Shown piece after piece: positions 37,107 to 48,013 of a stretch of DNA of 64,000 nucleotides. Within the stretch, counting starts at the first letter, position 1, and each line of letters begins with the position of its first letter. A model generated the notes under the pieces. The model was given only the letters and a program-made list of their open reading frames with translations. It did not search any database and was not told the origin of the DNA. The position numbers were made by a program, and so were the translations under genes. The stretch covers positions 2,368,084 through 2,432,083 of the forward strand of contig NZ_CP012334.1 in the NCBI RefSeq assembly GCF_001704295.1, read 5' to 3'. Source of the DNA: Bordetella sp. H567 (GTDB taxonomy: Bacteria; Pseudomonadota; Gammaproteobacteria; Burkholderiales; Burkholderiaceae_B).

Positions 37107-38320
37107 CTGCGTTTCAGCGTATCGCCGTGCTGGGATCCACGGGATCGATCGGCGAAAGCACCCTGGACGTGATCGCCCGCCACCCGGAGCGACTGGGCGT
37201 CCATGCGCTGTCCGCCCATAGCCGCATGGATAAACTGGCGGAACAGGCACGGGCCAGCGGCGCGCGCGTGGTCGTCGTGCCCGACGCGGCGGCCCAGGCG
37301 CGTTTCCAACAGGCGTGGGGCGGCGGTGCGCCGATGCCGGAAATCCGGGTCGGCGCCCAGGCCCTGGCCGATACGGCCGCCGATCCGGATTGCGATACCG
37401 TCATGGCGGCCATCGTCGGGGCCGCCGGCCTGCCGTCCGCGCTGGCGGCCGCCCGTGCCGGCAAGCGGGTCCTGCTGGCCAACAAGGAAGCCCTGGTGGC
37501 CGCCGGTTCGCTGTTCATGGGCGCGGTGCGCGACCACGGCGCCGAACTACTGCCCATCGACAGCGAGCACAATGCCATCTTCCAGTGCCTGCCGCACGGC
37601 GAGCGCGCCTCGGCGCCCACGCGTCCGGCCGCGGGTGTGCGCCGGCTGATCCTGACCGCGTCCGGGGGGCCTTTCCGCCAGCACGACCCGGAACACCTGC
37701 ACGGCATCACCCCAGCCCAGGCCTGCAAGCATCCCAACTGGAGCATGGGGCGCAAGATCTCCGTCGATTCCGCCACCATGCTCAACAAAGGGCTGGAAGT
37801 CATCGAGGCCTACTGGCTGTTCGCCATGCCGCGGGACCGCATCGAGGTGCTGATCCATCCGCAAAGCGTCGTGCACTCCATGGTGGAATACGAGGACGGC
37901 TCGGTCCTGGCCCAATTGGGGCAGCCCGACATGCGCACCCCCATCGCCTACGCGCTGGGCTTTCCCGAGCGGCTGGCCAGCGGGGTGGGGCTGCTGGACC
38001 TGGCCCGCCTGGGCCGGCTGGACTTCGAAGCCCCGGACCTGCGTCGCTTTCCCTGCCTGGGCCTGGCCTTCGACGCCTTGGCCTCGGGGCAGGGCGCCTG
38101 CATCGCGCTGAACGCCGCCAACGAAATCGCCGTGGATGCCTTCCTGCGCGAACGGCTGCCCTATACCCGCATTGCCGCCGTCATCGCCGAGACCCTGGAG
38201 TGGCATGCCGGTCGGCCATCTGTTACCCTGAATCACCTCGACGACGTCCTGGCCGAAGATGCCGCGGCGCGCGCCCAGGCGGAGCGTATCCAGGCGCGTT
38301 CCGCTTCCGCCGGCCGCTGA
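37103..38320 (+). CDS. dxr: 1-deoxy-D-xylulose 5-phosphate reductoisomerase
   Basis: Committed step of the MEP isoprenoid pathway, supplying uppS. The 405 residues (398 in E. coli) begin with the NADPH motif [20 protein letters not shown] and include [30 protein letters not shown] and [20 protein letters not shown]. The start codon is TTG, overlapping the cdsA stop (TTGA); GGAG seven bases upstream and the conserved N terminus support it. Confidence 0.97.
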   Translation: MTAFQRIAVLGSTGSIGESTLDVIARHPERLGVHALSAHSRMDKLAEQARASGARVVVVPDAAAQARFQQAWGGGAPMPEIRVGAQALADTAADPDCDTVMAAIVGAAGLPSALAAARAGKRVLLANKEALVAAGSLFMGAVRDHGAELLPIDSEHNAIFQCLPHGERASAPTRPAAGVRRLILTASGGPFRQHDPEHLHGITPAQACKHPNWSMGRKISVDSATMLNKGLEVIEAYWLFAMPRDRIEVLIHPQSVVHSMVEYEDGSVLAQLGQPDMRTPIAYALGFPERLASGVGLLDLARLGRLDFEAPDLRRFPCLGLAFDALASGQGACIALNAANEIAVDAFLRERLPYTRIAAVIAETLEWHAGRPSVTLNHLDDVLAEDAAARAQAERIQARSASAGR

Positions 38321-38399
38321 TCCCGCCGCGTCGCCAGCCGCACCGCGCCGGGATCCCGCGCGGGCGGCGGGTTGGCCTCACCCATTCGGTACACGCCCC

Positions 38400-39734
38400 A
38401 TGCTTTTCACCTTGCTGGCCTTCGCCGTCGCGCTGGGCATTCTGATCACTTTCCATGAACTCGGGCACTATTGGGCGGCGCGCCTGTGCGGCGTGCGGGT
38501 GCTGCGGTTCTCCATCGGATTCGGCAAGGTTCTCCTGCGCCGGGTAGACCGTCATGGCACCGAGTGGGCGGTATCGGCGATTCCGCTGGGCGGCTACGTC
38601 AAGATGCAGGACGATCCGCCACCCGGCGCCACCCCGGAGGAGGCCGCCACGGCTTTCCATCCGCAGCCGGTGGGCAAGCGCATCCTGATCGTCGTGGCGG
38701 GCCCGGTCTTCAACCTGATCCTCGCCGTTTTCCTCTATGCCGGCCTGAACCTGGCCGGCGTGGACGAGCCGGCCGCCTACGTGGCACAGCCGGCCGCCGG
38801 TACGGCGGCGGCCCGGGCCGGTTTCCAGGCGGGTGACGAGATCGTGTCGATCGACGGCCAGGCCGTGAATTCGTGGAACGATGCCCGCTGGCAACTGATG
38901 GATCAGATTTCCACCGGCGGCCGCGTCCAGATCGGCGTGAAGACGGCGCATGGCGTCGCGCAGGAGCGCGATCTGACGCTGGGCGAAAGCCGCCTGGATC
39001 CGGCGCAGGGCGATCCGCTCGCGGTGGCCGGCTTGCGCCTGCAGGAACCCAAGCCCGTCGTGCGCGGCGTGATTGCCGGTGGCGCGGGCGAGCAGGCCGG
39101 CCTGCGCCCCGGCGATATCATCGTGGATGTCGGCGGCAGGCCCGCCCAGGACGTCGGCACGGTGGTGCGGGATGTGCAGCAGCGCACCGGACAGACCGTC
39201 CCGCTGCGCGTGCGGCGCGACGGCGCCGACGTCACCCTGACCGTGACGCCGCGGGCCGAGCGCGCCGAAAACGGCGAACTCGTGGGCCGCATCGGCGTGC
39301 AACTGGGCGGCGACGTCCCCATGGTGACGGTGCGCTATGGCCCGCTCGATAGCCTGTGGCAGGGCGCGACCCGCACGGCCGATACGGCGTGGTTCTCGCT
39401 GCGCATGATGGGCCGCATGGTGACGGGCGCTGTATCGTGGCGCAATATCAGCGGCCCGGTCACCATCGCCGACTACGCGGGCCAGACCGCGCGCGTGGGC
39501 CTGGCGGCGTACATCGCCTACCTGGCCTTGATAAGTATCAGCCTGGGCGTGTTGAACCTGCTGCCCATTCCCATGCTGGATGGTGGACACCTGCTGTACT
39601 ACCTGATCGAAATCGTGCGCGGCAGCCCGCCGCCCTCGCGTTGGCTGGACATCGGCCAGCGCGCCGGCCTGGGCCTGCTGGCCGGGCTCATGGGCCTGGC
39701 GCTTTTCAATGATTTCGCCCGCCTTTTTACCTAG
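38400..39734 (+). CDS. rseP: site-2 zinc metalloprotease RseP
   Basis: Intramembrane protease that cleaves the RseA anti-sigma factor after DegS in the envelope stress response. The 444 residues (450 in E. coli) have the zinc motif HELGH (residues 21-25) in the first membrane helix, two periplasmic PDZ domains (around 100-290; for example ARAGFQAGDEIVSIDGQ and GEQAGLRPGDIIVDVGG) and the C-terminal NLLPIPMLDGGHLLYYLIE with the third metal ligand. It precedes bamA, as in most Gram-negatives. Confidence 0.97.
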   Translation: MLFTLLAFAVALGILITFHELGHYWAARLCGVRVLRFSIGFGKVLLRRVDRHGTEWAVSAIPLGGYVKMQDDPPPGATPEEAATAFHPQPVGKRILIVVAGPVFNLILAVFLYAGLNLAGVDEPAAYVAQPAAGTAAARAGFQAGDEIVSIDGQAVNSWNDARWQLMDQISTGGRVQIGVKTAHGVAQERDLTLGESRLDPAQGDPLAVAGLRLQEPKPVVRGVIAGGAGEQAGLRPGDIIVDVGGRPAQDVGTVVRDVQQRTGQTVPLRVRRDGADVTLTVTPRAERAENGELVGRIGVQLGGDVPMVTVRYGPLDSLWQGATRTADTAWFSLRMMGRMVTGAVSWRNISGPVTIADYAGQTARVGLAAYIAYLALISISLGVLNLLPIPMLDGGHLLYYLIEIVRGSPPPSRWLDIGQRAGLGLLAGLMGLALFNDFARLFT

Positions 39735-39855
39735 CGGATTTGCGTGCGGCCCGCGCGGGGCCGTCTGCGCCTTTCACTTAGGCGGGTTCTGCCTTAAAAT
39801 CCTCCGCCATTTGCACCAATAACTCCGCCTTTTGGACCATCAAGGATCCCCCAGG

Positions 39856-42189
39856 ATGTTTTTCCGCTGGATGTTTAAGCCCAACAAGGGTATTTGGGCG
39901 GGCATTATCGCCATGCTGCTGCTGTTGCCGGCACTGGCGCACGCCTTCGAACCCTTTGTCGTCAAGGACATTCGCGTGGAGGGCATTCAGCGTATCGATG
40001 CCGGCACGGTCTTCGGCTATCTGCCCTTCAAGGTCGGCGATACGTTCACCGAGGACACCGCCACCGAGGCCGTGCGGCGCTTGTACGGCAGCGGCTTCTT
40101 CAGCGACGTACGCATCGATACCAATAACAACGTCGTCGTTGTCGTGGTGCAGGAGCGCGCCACCATCGCCTCCATCACCTTCAATGGCATGCGCGAATTC
40201 GACAGCAAGGCGATCCTGGAGTCGCTGCGCAACGTCGGCTTCGCGGAAGGGCGCATCTTCGACCGGTCCATGCTCGAACGCGCCGAACTCGAACTCAAGC
40301 AGCAGTACATGTCCAAGGGCAAGTACGGCGTGGAGGTCACCTCCACGGTGACCCCGTTGCCGCGCAACCGCGTCGGTATCAGCTTCGACGTCTTCGAAGG
40401 CGACGTGGCCAAGATCCGCGAGATCCATTTCGTCGGCAACAAGGCCTTCTCGCAGAGCGAACTGCTGGACCAGATCCAGATGACCACGCCCGGCTGGCTG
40501 ACCTGGTACACCGACACCGACAAGTATTCGCGCGAAAAGCTGGAGGGCGACGTCGAACGCATCCGCTCCTTCTACCTGGATCGCGGCTATCTGGAAGTGG
40601 CCATCGAACCGCCGCAGGTGACGATCTCCCCGGATCGCAAGAACATCTACATTACCTACACGGTGCACGAAGGCGAGCCCTACAAGGTCCGCAGCGTCAA
40701 GCTGGCCGGCAATCTGCTGGGCCTGGACAAGCAGATCGACGCGCTGTTGCAGATCAAGCCGGGTGAAACCTTCTCCGCCGCCAAGACCAACGATAGCGCG
40801 AAGGCCATCACGGATTACCTGGGCGAACTCGGCTATGCCTTCGCCAACGTCAATCCGAACCCGCAGCTGGACCGCGCCAAGCACGAGGCGGACCTGACGT
40901 TCTACGTCGATCCGAGCCGGCGCGTGTATGTGCGCCGCATCCAGATCGGCGGCAATACCCGCACGCGGGACGAAGTCATCCGCCGCGAAATGCGCCAGGA
41001 AGAAGCCGCGTGGTACGACGCCGGCGACATCAAGATGTCGCGCGACCGTATCGACCGCCTGGGGTATTTCAACGACGTCAACGTCAAGACCGATCCGGTG
41101 CCGGGTTCGCCCGACCAGGTCGACGTCAACGTGGACGTCAAGGAAAAGCCCACCGGCATGGTCAACCTGGGGGTGGGCTACGGCTCCACGGACCGCGCCA
41201 TCTTCAGCGCCGGCATCAGCGAGGACAACGTATTCGGCAGCGGCACCAACCTGACGCTGCAGCTGAACACCAGCAAGACCAACCGCGCCGCGGTGCTGTC
41301 GCATACCGACCCGTATTGGACCAAGGACGGCATCAGCCGGACCACCTCGCTGTACTACCGCCAGACCCGCCCGTTCATCGACAACGACGGCGAGTACCGT
41401 GTGGACACGATGGGCCTGGGCATGAACTTCGGTGTGCCCATCTCGGAATACGACCGCATCATCCTGGGCGCGTCCTTCGAGCGTAACCGGGTCCACCTGA
41501 ACGGCGATTCGCCGCTGGCCTACCAGCAGTATGTTGACCAGTACGGCGACTCGACCAACGCGGTGCTGCTGACGACCGGCTGGAACAAGGACACCCGCGA
41601 CAGCGCCCTGGCGCCCACCAAGGGCTACTTCACCAAGTTGCAGGCCAACGTGTCCACGCTGGACCTGAAGTACACGATGCTGTCCGCGCAGCAGCAGTAC
41701 TACCTGCCGCTGGGCCGCAGCTATACCCTCGCGCTGAACGGCATGGTCGACTGGGGCACCGCCTACGGCGGCAAGGATTTCCCGGTCATCAAGGACGTGT
41801 ACGCCGGGGGTATCGGGTCGGTGCGCGGCTACGAGGGCGCCTCGCTGGGCCCGCGCGATTCCCTGACGGGCGACTACCTGGGCGGCGCGCGCCGTATGGT
41901 GGCCAACGCGCAGCTGTACCTGCCGTTCCCCGGGGCAACCAAGGACAAGACGCTGCGCTGGTTCCTGTTCACCGACGCGGGGCGGGTGCAGCCGGGTAAC
42001 GGCATGACCTGCACGGGCGGCAAGAACAACGAAGTCGAGGATCCCTGCGGATGGCGCTATTCGGCCGGTGTCGGCCTGTCGTGGCAATCGCCCCTTGGCC
42101 CGCTGCAACTGTCCTACGGCCATCCGCTCAACGCGAAGCCGGGCGATGACACCCAGACGTTCCAGTTCCAGATCGGCACTGGTTTCTAA
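39856..42189 (+). CDS. bamA: outer membrane protein assembly factor BamA
   Basis: Essential barrel of the BAM complex that inserts outer-membrane proteins. The 777 residues have a signal peptide (1-30, ending PALAHA), five POTRA repeats (about 31-430) and a 16-strand barrel. The loop-6 motif VRGYEGASLGPRD and the terminal FQFQIGTGF with a C-terminal Phe are present. The ATG at 39856 is chosen over an in-frame TTG at 39832 because the signal peptide begins there. skp follows after 101 bases. Confidence 0.98.
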   Translation: MFFRWMFKPNKGIWAGIIAMLLLLPALAHAFEPFVVKDIRVEGIQRIDAGTVFGYLPFKVGDTFTEDTATEAVRRLYGSGFFSDVRIDTNNNVVVVVVQERATIASITFNGMREFDSKAILESLRNVGFAEGRIFDRSMLERAELELKQQYMSKGKYGVEVTSTVTPLPRNRVGISFDVFEGDVAKIREIHFVGNKAFSQSELLDQIQMTTPGWLTWYTDTDKYSREKLEGDVERIRSFYLDRGYLEVAIEPPQVTISPDRKNIYITYTVHEGEPYKVRSVKLAGNLLGLDKQIDALLQIKPGETFSAAKTNDSAKAITDYLGELGYAFANVNPNPQLDRAKHEADLTFYVDPSRRVYVRRIQIGGNTRTRDEVIRREMRQEEAAWYDAGDIKMSRDRIDRLGYFNDVNVKTDPVPGSPDQVDVNVDVKEKPTGMVNLGVGYGSTDRAIFSAGISEDNVFGSGTNLTLQLNTSKTNRAAVLSHTDPYWTKDGISRTTSLYYRQTRPFIDNDGEYRVDTMGLGMNFGVPISEYDRIILGASFERNRVHLNGDSPLAYQQYVDQYGDSTNAVLLTTGWNKDTRDSALAPTKGYFTKLQANVSTLDLKYTMLSAQQQYYLPLGRSYTLALNGMVDWGTAYGGKDFPVIKDVYAGGIGSVRGYEGASLGPRDSLTGDYLGGARRMVANAQLYLPFPGATKDKTLRWFLFTDAGRVQPGNGMTCTGGKNNEVEDPCGWRYSAGVGLSWQSPLGPLQLSYGHPLNAKPGDDTQTFQFQIGTGF

Positions 42190-42290
42190 ACGCAAGTCAA
42201 AGGTGGCCGGATGTTTCCGGCCGTCCATGACGGCGCAAGTTTAGTGGCACAATAGCGCTTTGCTTGACCTTATCGGAAGGTGAAATTTTC

Positions 42291-42848
42291 ATGATGTCTA
42301 TTTTCGTACGCAAATTGTCCCGTTCATCGCGCAAAAGCCCCGTCTCCCTCGCGGCTGTGCTGGCGCTGGCGGGCGCGCTGCTGCTGGGCGCGTCGTACGC
42401 GGCGCCCGCTGCTGCGCAAGGGACGAAAATCGGCTTCGTCAATACCGAGCGCATCCTGCGCGAATCGGGTCCGGCCCGTGCCGCCCAGGCGAAGATCGAA
42501 GCGGAATTCAAGTCGCGCGACGCGGATCTGCAGCGCATGGCGACCAACCTGCGCACCCAGGCAGAGAAATTCGACAAGGACGCGCCGGTGCTGTCGGAAT
42601 CCGATCGCGCGAAGCGCCAGCGCGACCTGAGTAATATGGACGGAGACCTGCAACGCCGTCGCCGCGAATTCCAGGAAGATTTCAACCGCCGCCGCAACGA
42701 AGAGTTCTCGGCCATCGTGCAGAAGGCCAATGCGGCCATCAAGAACATCGCCGAAAAAGAGAACTATGACTTGATCGTGCAGGACGCGGTAACGGTCAGC
42801 CCGCGCGTGGATATCACGGATAAAGTGATCCAGGCCCTTGGCAAGTAA
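42291..42848 (+). CDS. skp: periplasmic chaperone Skp (OmpH)
   Basis: Trimeric chaperone carrying unfolded outer-membrane proteins to BamA. The 185 residues have a signal peptide (cleavage near 42), KIGFVNTERILRESGPARAA, a long charged coiled-coil arm and the family end YDLIVQDAVTVSPRVDITDK. The ATG at 42291 has GGAAGG ten bases upstream. It sits between bamA and lpxD, the usual place. Confidence 0.96.
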   Translation: MMSIFVRKLSRSSRKSPVSLAAVLALAGALLLGASYAAPAAAQGTKIGFVNTERILRESGPARAAQAKIEAEFKSRDADLQRMATNLRTQAEKFDKDAPVLSESDRAKRQRDLSNMDGDLQRRRREFQEDFNRRRNEEFSAIVQKANAAIKNIAEKENYDLIVQDAVTVSPRVDITDKVIQALGK

Positions 42849-42857
42849 GCGTCGCCC

Positions 42858-43952
42858 ATGCCGGTTCTGCTAGATCCCACTCGCGCGCCGTTACTTGACG
42901 AGCTGTTGGCGGATACCGACACCCAAGGCCTCACGTGGCACATCAGCGTCCCGCCCGGCGGGACGCCTCCCCGGATACAAGGGTTGGGCACGCTGGCTTC
43001 CTCGGGACCGGCTGAAATCAGTTTTCTTTCCAATCCCCGCTACCAGAGCCAACTGCCCGCGACGCACGCGGGCGCGGTCATCGTCACGCTGGACGTGGAG
43101 CAGGCGCTAGCGGCTCAGTCTCCCGCGCCCGGGTTCGCCCGGGTCGTCACCGGCAATCCCTATCTGCTGTATGCCCGCATCGCCCAGTGGTTCGATCGCG
43201 CGCGCCAGCCGGCCTTGCCGGCCGGGGTTCACGCGTCGGCCGTGGTCGCGGATGACGCGGTACTCGAAGCCGGCGTGCGCATCGGCCCGCATTGCGTGAT
43301 CGAAGCGGGCGTGCGCATCGGGCGGGATAGCGTGCTCGGTCCGGGTTGCGTCATCGGCGCCCGCTCGTCCATCGGTGCCGGCGCGCTGCTGCACGCGCGG
43401 GTGACCTTGTATGCAGGCGTAACGGTCGGAGCGCGTGCCATCATCCATGCCGGCGCCGTCCTGGGCGCCGACGGCTTCGGTTTCGCCCCCGACCCGGCAC
43501 GGGGCAGGGGCGCCTGGGGCAAGATTCCGCAGTTCGGCGGGGTGAAGGTGGGCGACGATGTTGAAATCGGCGCCAACACGACCATCGACCGGGGCGCGCT
43601 GGAAGACACCGTCATCGGCGACGGCGTCAAGCTGGACAACCAGATCATGGTCGCGCACAACGTGCGGATCGGGGCCCACACCGCGGTTGCCGCCTGCGTC
43701 GGCATCGCCGGGTCCACGACGATAGGCGAGCGCTGCACCATCGGCGGCGCATCCATGCTGTCCGGCCATCTTACGCTGGCCGACGACGTGCATATTTCGG
43801 GTGGCACCGCCATTACGTCGAATATTTCCAAACCTGGGCGCTACACAGGGGTGTATCCGTATGCGGAACACGGCGACTGGCAGCGCAACGCCGCTGTCAT
43901 CCAGCAGCTGGGACAGCTGCGGCGCCGCGTGCGGACACTCGAACAGGGATAA
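42858..43952 (+). CDS. lpxD: UDP-3-O-(3-hydroxyacyl)glucosamine N-acyltransferase
   Basis: Third step of lipid A synthesis: adds the N-linked hydroxyacyl chain. The 364 residues have an N-terminal uridine-binding domain ([15 protein letters not shown]) and a left-handed beta helix of hexapeptide repeats. [20 protein letters not shown] contains the catalytic His. It is somewhat longer than E. coli LpxD (341). It starts nine bases after skp. Confidence 0.97.
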   Translation: MPVLLDPTRAPLLDELLADTDTQGLTWHISVPPGGTPPRIQGLGTLASSGPAEISFLSNPRYQSQLPATHAGAVIVTLDVEQALAAQSPAPGFARVVTGNPYLLYARIAQWFDRARQPALPAGVHASAVVADDAVLEAGVRIGPHCVIEAGVRIGRDSVLGPGCVIGARSSIGAGALLHARVTLYAGVTVGARAIIHAGAVLGADGFGFAPDPARGRGAWGKIPQFGGVKVGDDVEIGANTTIDRGALEDTVIGDGVKLDNQIMVAHNVRIGAHTAVAACVGIAGSTTIGERCTIGGASMLSGHLTLADDVHISGGTAITSNISKPGRYTGVYPYAEHGDWQRNAAVIQQLGQLRRRVRTLEQG

Positions 43953-44011
43953 CACCACGTGCATGGCTGTCGCGGCATGCCGTAAAAGAATTGCAATGCA
44001 GGAACATACTC

Positions 44012-44473
44012 ATGGAACTCGACATTAAGGGGATCCTGGATCGCTTGCCGCATCGGTATCCGATGCTGTTGATCGACCGCGTGATCGACATTCAGCCCGG
44101 CAAATCCATCGTCGCCTTGAAGAACGTTTCGATCAACGAACCGTTCTTCACCGGACATTTCCCTCATCATCCCGTCATGCCTGGCGTCCTGATACTGGAA
44201 GCCATGGCGCAGGCGGCCGCGCTGTTTTCGTTTTCGGATGAATCCGCGCTGAAGAACGACGACGCGTCGGGGGTGTCCACGGTCTATTACTTCGTCGGCA
44301 TCGACGGCGCGCGCTTTCGCCGTCCCGTCCTTCCGGGCGACCAGCTGCGTATCGAAGTCGATGCCGAGCGGCTGAGCCGCAGCATCTGCAAGTACGCGGG
44401 ACGCGCCCTGGTAGACGGGCAGTTGGTCGCCGAAGCCAAGCTCATGTGTGCCATCCGCAGCCTGGAAGCATAA
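44012..44473 (+). CDS. fabZ: 3-hydroxyacyl-ACP dehydratase FabZ
   Basis: Dehydrates 3-hydroxyacyl-ACP in fatty acid elongation and competes with lipid A synthesis for the same substrate. The 153 residues contain the catalytic His and Glu in [20 protein letters not shown] and the hotdog-fold text [20 protein letters not shown]. The ATG at 44012 has AGGAA upstream; an earlier ATG at 43991 has none. lpxA begins directly after its stop. Confidence 0.98.
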   Translation: MELDIKGILDRLPHRYPMLLIDRVIDIQPGKSIVALKNVSINEPFFTGHFPHHPVMPGVLILEAMAQAAALFSFSDESALKNDDASGVSTVYYFVGIDGARFRRPVLPGDQLRIEVDAERLSRSICKYAGRALVDGQLVAEAKLMCAIRSLEA

Positions 44474-45268
44474 ATGACCGGTCACATCCATCCCACCGCC
44501 GTCGTCGACCCGGCCGCCGAGATCGACACTTCCGTTGTCATCGGCCCTTACAGCGTGATCGGGCCGCAGGTTCGCATTGGTGCAGGGACAGAGATCGGAT
44601 CGCATTGTGTCATCGACGGCGCCACGACCATCGGGCGGGATAACCGCTTCTACCGGTTCTGCTCCATCGGCGGCATGCCGCAGGACAAGAAATACGACGG
44701 CGAGCCCACCCGGCTGGAAATCGGCGACCGCAACATGGTGCGTGAATACACCACGTTCAACACCGGTACGGTCCAGGATGGCGGGGTCACCACCGTGGGC
44801 AGCGACAACTGGATCATGGCCTATGTGCACATCGCGCATGATTGCCATGTAGGCAGCAACACCATCCTGGCCAACGGCGTGCAGCTGGGCGGGCATGTGC
44901 GGGTGGGCGACTGGGCGATCCTGGGCGGCCTGACCGGCGTGCACCAGTTCAGCACCATCGGCGCACACAGCATGACCGGTGGGAACAGCTCGCTGATGCA
45001 GGATACGCCGCCCTATGTGCTGGCGGCGGGCAACCCCTGCCGGCCGGTCGGCGTCAACGTCGAAGGGCTGAAGCGCCGCGGTTTTTCGCCGGCGGTCATA
45101 TCGGCGCTGCGCGATGCCTACAAGGCCATCTACCGGCGCGGCCTGTCGCTGGAGGAAGCGCGGGCAGAGCTCCGCGCACGCCAGGAAAGCGAACCGGAAA
45201 CGCGCGAAGTCCTGCAGGTCATGCTGGACTTCCTGGATCAATCGCGCCGCGGCATCATCCGGCCGTGA
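44474..45268 (+). CDS. lpxA: UDP-N-acetylglucosamine O-acyltransferase
   Basis: First step of lipid A synthesis. The 264 residues (262 in E. coli) form hexapeptide repeats. They include the catalytic His region [20 protein letters not shown] and [20 protein letters not shown], which helps set chain length. The ATG follows the fabZ TAA without a gap, and the lpxB GTG overlaps its stop (GTGA), so the three are translationally linked. Confidence 0.98.
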   Translation: MTGHIHPTAVVDPAAEIDTSVVIGPYSVIGPQVRIGAGTEIGSHCVIDGATTIGRDNRFYRFCSIGGMPQDKKYDGEPTRLEIGDRNMVREYTTFNTGTVQDGGVTTVGSDNWIMAYVHIAHDCHVGSNTILANGVQLGGHVRVGDWAILGGLTGVHQFSTIGAHSMTGGNSSLMQDTPPYVLAAGNPCRPVGVNVEGLKRRGFSPAVISALRDAYKAIYRRGLSLEEARAELRARQESEPETREVLQVMLDFLDQSRRGIIRP

Positions 45269-46605
45269 CGGTGCGCATCGGCATGGTCGCCGGCGAACCC
45301 TCCGGGGACCTGCTGGCCGGCCGCATCATCGAAGGCCTGCGTGCCCATGATCCCTCGGTGGCCTGCGCGGGCATCGGCGGTCCGCGCATGCAGGCCCGCG
45401 GATTCGAAAGCTGGCATCCCATGCATGCGCTGACCGTCTTCGGCTATGTCGACGCGCTCAAGCGCATTCCCAGCCTGCTGGCAATCTACGGCGACGTGAA
45501 GCGGCGCATGCTGGCCGAACCGCCCTCGGTATTCGTGGGCATCGACGCGCCGGACTTCAACCTGAAGCTGGAACTGCAGTTGCGGCAGGCGGGTGTTCCG
45601 ACCGTGCATTTCGTCGGGCCGTCCATCTGGGCATGGCGCTACGATCGCATTCACCGGATCCGCCAGGCCGTTTCCCATATGCTGGTGCTGTTTCCCTTCG
45701 AAGTCGACATCTATCGCAAGGAAGGCATCCCGGTCACCTATGTGGGACATCCCCTGGCCGGGACCATTCCCGTGACGCCGGATCGCGGTGCCGCGCGCGC
45801 CCGCTTGGGCATTGCGGGTGGCGCCCGCGTCCTGGCCATGCTGCCGGGCAGCCGTTCATCCGAGATCCGCGTGCTGGCCCCGCGTTTCCTGCAGGCGCTG
45901 CAACGCCTGCAGGCGCGCGATCCCGCGCTGCAATGCGTGGTGCCTATGGTCAATGCCGCGCGCCGCGCGGAATTCGAGCATTTTCTGCGGCAGCACCCGG
46001 TAAAGAACCTGCGCATCGTCACGGCCGAAGACCTCCTCCCGGCGGCCCAGGGCAGTGCTGCGCCCGCCTCGGGCGGCAACGCTTCCGCTGCGGCGGACGC
46101 GCGCGAGCCAGCCCCGGCGGCCAACCCTGCCGCGCCGGCGCTGGGCGGCGGCCTTGCCGCCACGCCGGGTGCGGTGTCCGGCCACGACGGCGGCACTTCG
46201 GCGCCGCCGGTGGCGTGGACGGTGATGGAGGCCGCGGACGCGGTCCTGGTGGCCAGCGGCACGGCGACGCTGGAAGCCGCGCTGTACAAGCGCCCCATGG
46301 TTATCTCTTATGTGCTGTCGCCCTGGATGCGACGTATCATGGCGTGGAAATCCGGGCAGCAGCGTCCCTATCTGCCTTGGGTAGGCCTGCCGAATGTGCT
46401 GCTGCGCGACTTCGCGGTCCCGGAGCTCCTGCAGGACGACGCCACGCCCGACAAACTGGCGGAAGCCACCTGGCGGGCGCTTACCGACGAGGCGGCGGCG
46501 GCGCGGATCCAGGCACGCTTCACGACCCTGCACGCGGACCTGCTGCGCGACACGCCGGCACTGGCGGCGCAGGCCATAAGCGAGGTAGCGCATGGCGCAA
46601 CATGA
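45265..46605 (+). CDS. lpxB: lipid-A-disaccharide synthase with low-complexity insertion
   Basis: Joins UDP-diacylglucosamine and lipid X to the disaccharide of lipid A. Conserved parts are [70 protein letters not shown] and [20 protein letters not shown]. At 446 residues it is about 60 longer than E. coli LpxB (382). The excess is an Ala/Pro/Gly-rich stretch at about 259-316, between the C-domain Rossmann strands. The start is GTG, overlapping the lpxA stop; the end overlaps rnhB by 14 bases. Confidence 0.96.
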   Translation: MTVRIGMVAGEPSGDLLAGRIIEGLRAHDPSVACAGIGGPRMQARGFESWHPMHALTVFGYVDALKRIPSLLAIYGDVKRRMLAEPPSVFVGIDAPDFNLKLELQLRQAGVPTVHFVGPSIWAWRYDRIHRIRQAVSHMLVLFPFEVDIYRKEGIPVTYVGHPLAGTIPVTPDRGAARARLGIAGGARVLAMLPGSRSSEIRVLAPRFLQALQRLQARDPALQCVVPMVNAARRAEFEHFLRQHPVKNLRIVTAEDLLPAAQGSAAPASGGNASAAADAREPAPAANPAAPALGGGLAATPGAVSGHDGGTSAPPVAWTVMEAADAVLVASGTATLEAALYKRPMVISYVLSPWMRRIMAWKSGQQRPYLPWVGLPNVLLRDFAVPELLQDDATPDKLAEATWRALTDEAAAARIQARFTTLHADLLRDTPALAAQAISEVAHGAT

Positions 46606-47200
46606 CATGTTCGGCGACGAAGGCCTGCGCGACGTCATCATTACGGGGGTCGATGAGGCTGGCCGGGGCCCGCTGGCGGGTGCCGTCTATGCCGCCGCCG
46701 TCATTCTGGACCCGGCGCGTCCCATCGACGGGCTGGCGGATTCCAAGGTGCTGACGGCGCCACGCCGCGAAGAACTGGCCCTGGAGATCAAGGAGTACGC
46801 CCTGGCCTATTGCGTGGCCAGCGCCAGCGTCAAGGAAATCGACTCGCTGAACATCCTGCGCGCCTCGCTGCTGGCGATGCGGCGGGCGGTGCTGGGCCTG
46901 GGCATCAAGCCCGGGCTTGCGCTGGTGGACGGCAACCAGCCGCCGCGCCTGCCGTGCGGGGTCAAGACCGTGATCCAGGGTGACGCCCTGGTGCCGGCGA
47001 TCTCCGCGGCGTCCATCCTGGCCAAGACCGCGCGCGATGCCGACCTGGTACGGCTGCACGGCGTGTATCCCAATTATGGTTTCGACCAGCACAAGGGCTA
47101 CGGTACCGCGATGCATCTGGAGCGCCTGCGCGAGCATGGCCCATGTCCGGAACATCGGCGCAGCTTTTCGCCGGTCCGGGATCTGTTGATCGATACATGA
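46592..47200 (+). CDS. rnhB: ribonuclease HII
   Basis: Removes RNA from RNA-DNA hybrids, including single misincorporated ribonucleotides. The 202 residues (198 in E. coli) have the catalytic [32 protein letters not shown] and [20 protein letters not shown]. The start lies inside the end of lpxB. The next gene begins within its stop codon (ATGA). Confidence 0.98.
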   Translation: MAQHDMFGDEGLRDVIITGVDEAGRGPLAGAVYAAAVILDPARPIDGLADSKVLTAPRREELALEIKEYALAYCVASASVKEIDSLNILRASLLAMRRAVLGLGIKPGLALVDGNQPPRLPCGVKTVIQGDALVPAISAASILAKTARDADLVRLHGVYPNYGFDQHKGYGTAMHLERLREHGPCPEHRRSFSPVRDLLIDT

Positions 47201-47988
47201 AGCACATCGCCTCGCGCGACAACCCGCTGGTCAAGTCCTTGCATCGCATCGCCGCGACGGGCGGACGGCGCGAATCCCAGGTGTTGCTGGATGGCGTGCA
47301 TCTGTGCCAGGCATGGCTGCGACACCATGGCGCACCGCAGCGCGCGCTGTTCGATGCCGCGCGGCTGGCGCAGCCGGAAATCGCCGAGCTTGTCTCGGCA
47401 TTGCCCACCGACATCTGCGTCGGCCTGGAAACCCGCCTGCTGAGCGGCCTGGCCAGCGTGGAAAGCGACCAGGGCGTGGCTTTCCTGGTGCAGCCGCCGC
47501 AACCGGCGCTGCCGCCCCGGATCGATGAAACCTGTGTCCTGCTGGACCACGTGCAGGATCCCGGCAACGTCGGCACGTTGATACGCACCTGCGCCGCCGC
47601 CGGCATACGCCGCATCCTGCTGTCCGAGGGCTGTGCCGCGGCCTGGTCGCCCAAGGTGCTGCGCAGCGCCCAAGGCGCGCATTTCGCGGTCGAGCTGCAC
47701 GAACGGCTCGACCTGGCGCAGGTATTGCCGCGTCTGGACGTGCCGCTCGTCGCCACCGCGCTGCAGGAATCGATTTCGCTCTACGACGCCAATCTGCCCC
47801 CGTGTTGCGCCTGGGTCTTCGGCCACGAAGGGCAGGGCATCGATGCCGCGCTGCTGGGCGCGGCGGATTTGCGGGTGCGCATCCCGCATGACGTTCAAGC
47901 CGTCGAATCGCTGAACGTCGCGGTCGCCGCCGCCATCTGCCTGTTCGAGCAGCGGCGCCGCTTTCCGGGCGTACCCGCCGCGGAGTAG
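47197..47988 (+). CDS. SpoU-family RNA 2'-O-ribose methyltransferase
   Basis: Probable rRNA or tRNA methyltransferase of the TrmH/SpoU knot family, 263 residues. The N-terminal substrate domain starts [20 protein letters not shown]. The AdoMet-binding knot shows motif 1 [20 protein letters not shown], motif 2 [15 protein letters not shown] and motif 3 [20 protein letters not shown]. It resembles the RlmB/TsnR group, but I cannot name the target nucleotide. Translation is coupled to rnhB. Confidence 0.93.
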   Translation: MKHIASRDNPLVKSLHRIAATGGRRESQVLLDGVHLCQAWLRHHGAPQRALFDAARLAQPEIAELVSALPTDICVGLETRLLSGLASVESDQGVAFLVQPPQPALPPRIDETCVLLDHVQDPGNVGTLIRTCAAAGIRRILLSEGCAAAWSPKVLRSAQGAHFAVELHERLDLAQVLPRLDVPLVATALQESISLYDANLPPCCAWVFGHEGQGIDAALLGAADLRVRIPHDVQAVESLNVAVAAAICLFEQRRRFPGVPAAE

Positions 47989-48013
47989 CGCGGCAGACCC
48001 GGGCCGGCGCGGT

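Noticed and set aside
39747-39763. CGGCCC/GGGCCG inverted repeat between rseP and bamA
   Set aside because: Short and very GC-rich with no T tract; such repeats are frequent here.
39778-42228. 816-codon open frame antisense to bamA
   Set aside because: Long antisense frames are expected in GC-rich coding DNA; the product is low-quality His/Arg/Ala text without a domain.
42245-42263. TGGCAC followed by TTGC before skp, as a sigma-54 promoter
   Set aside because: The gap between the two elements is nine bases instead of about five, and skp needs no sigma-54 control.
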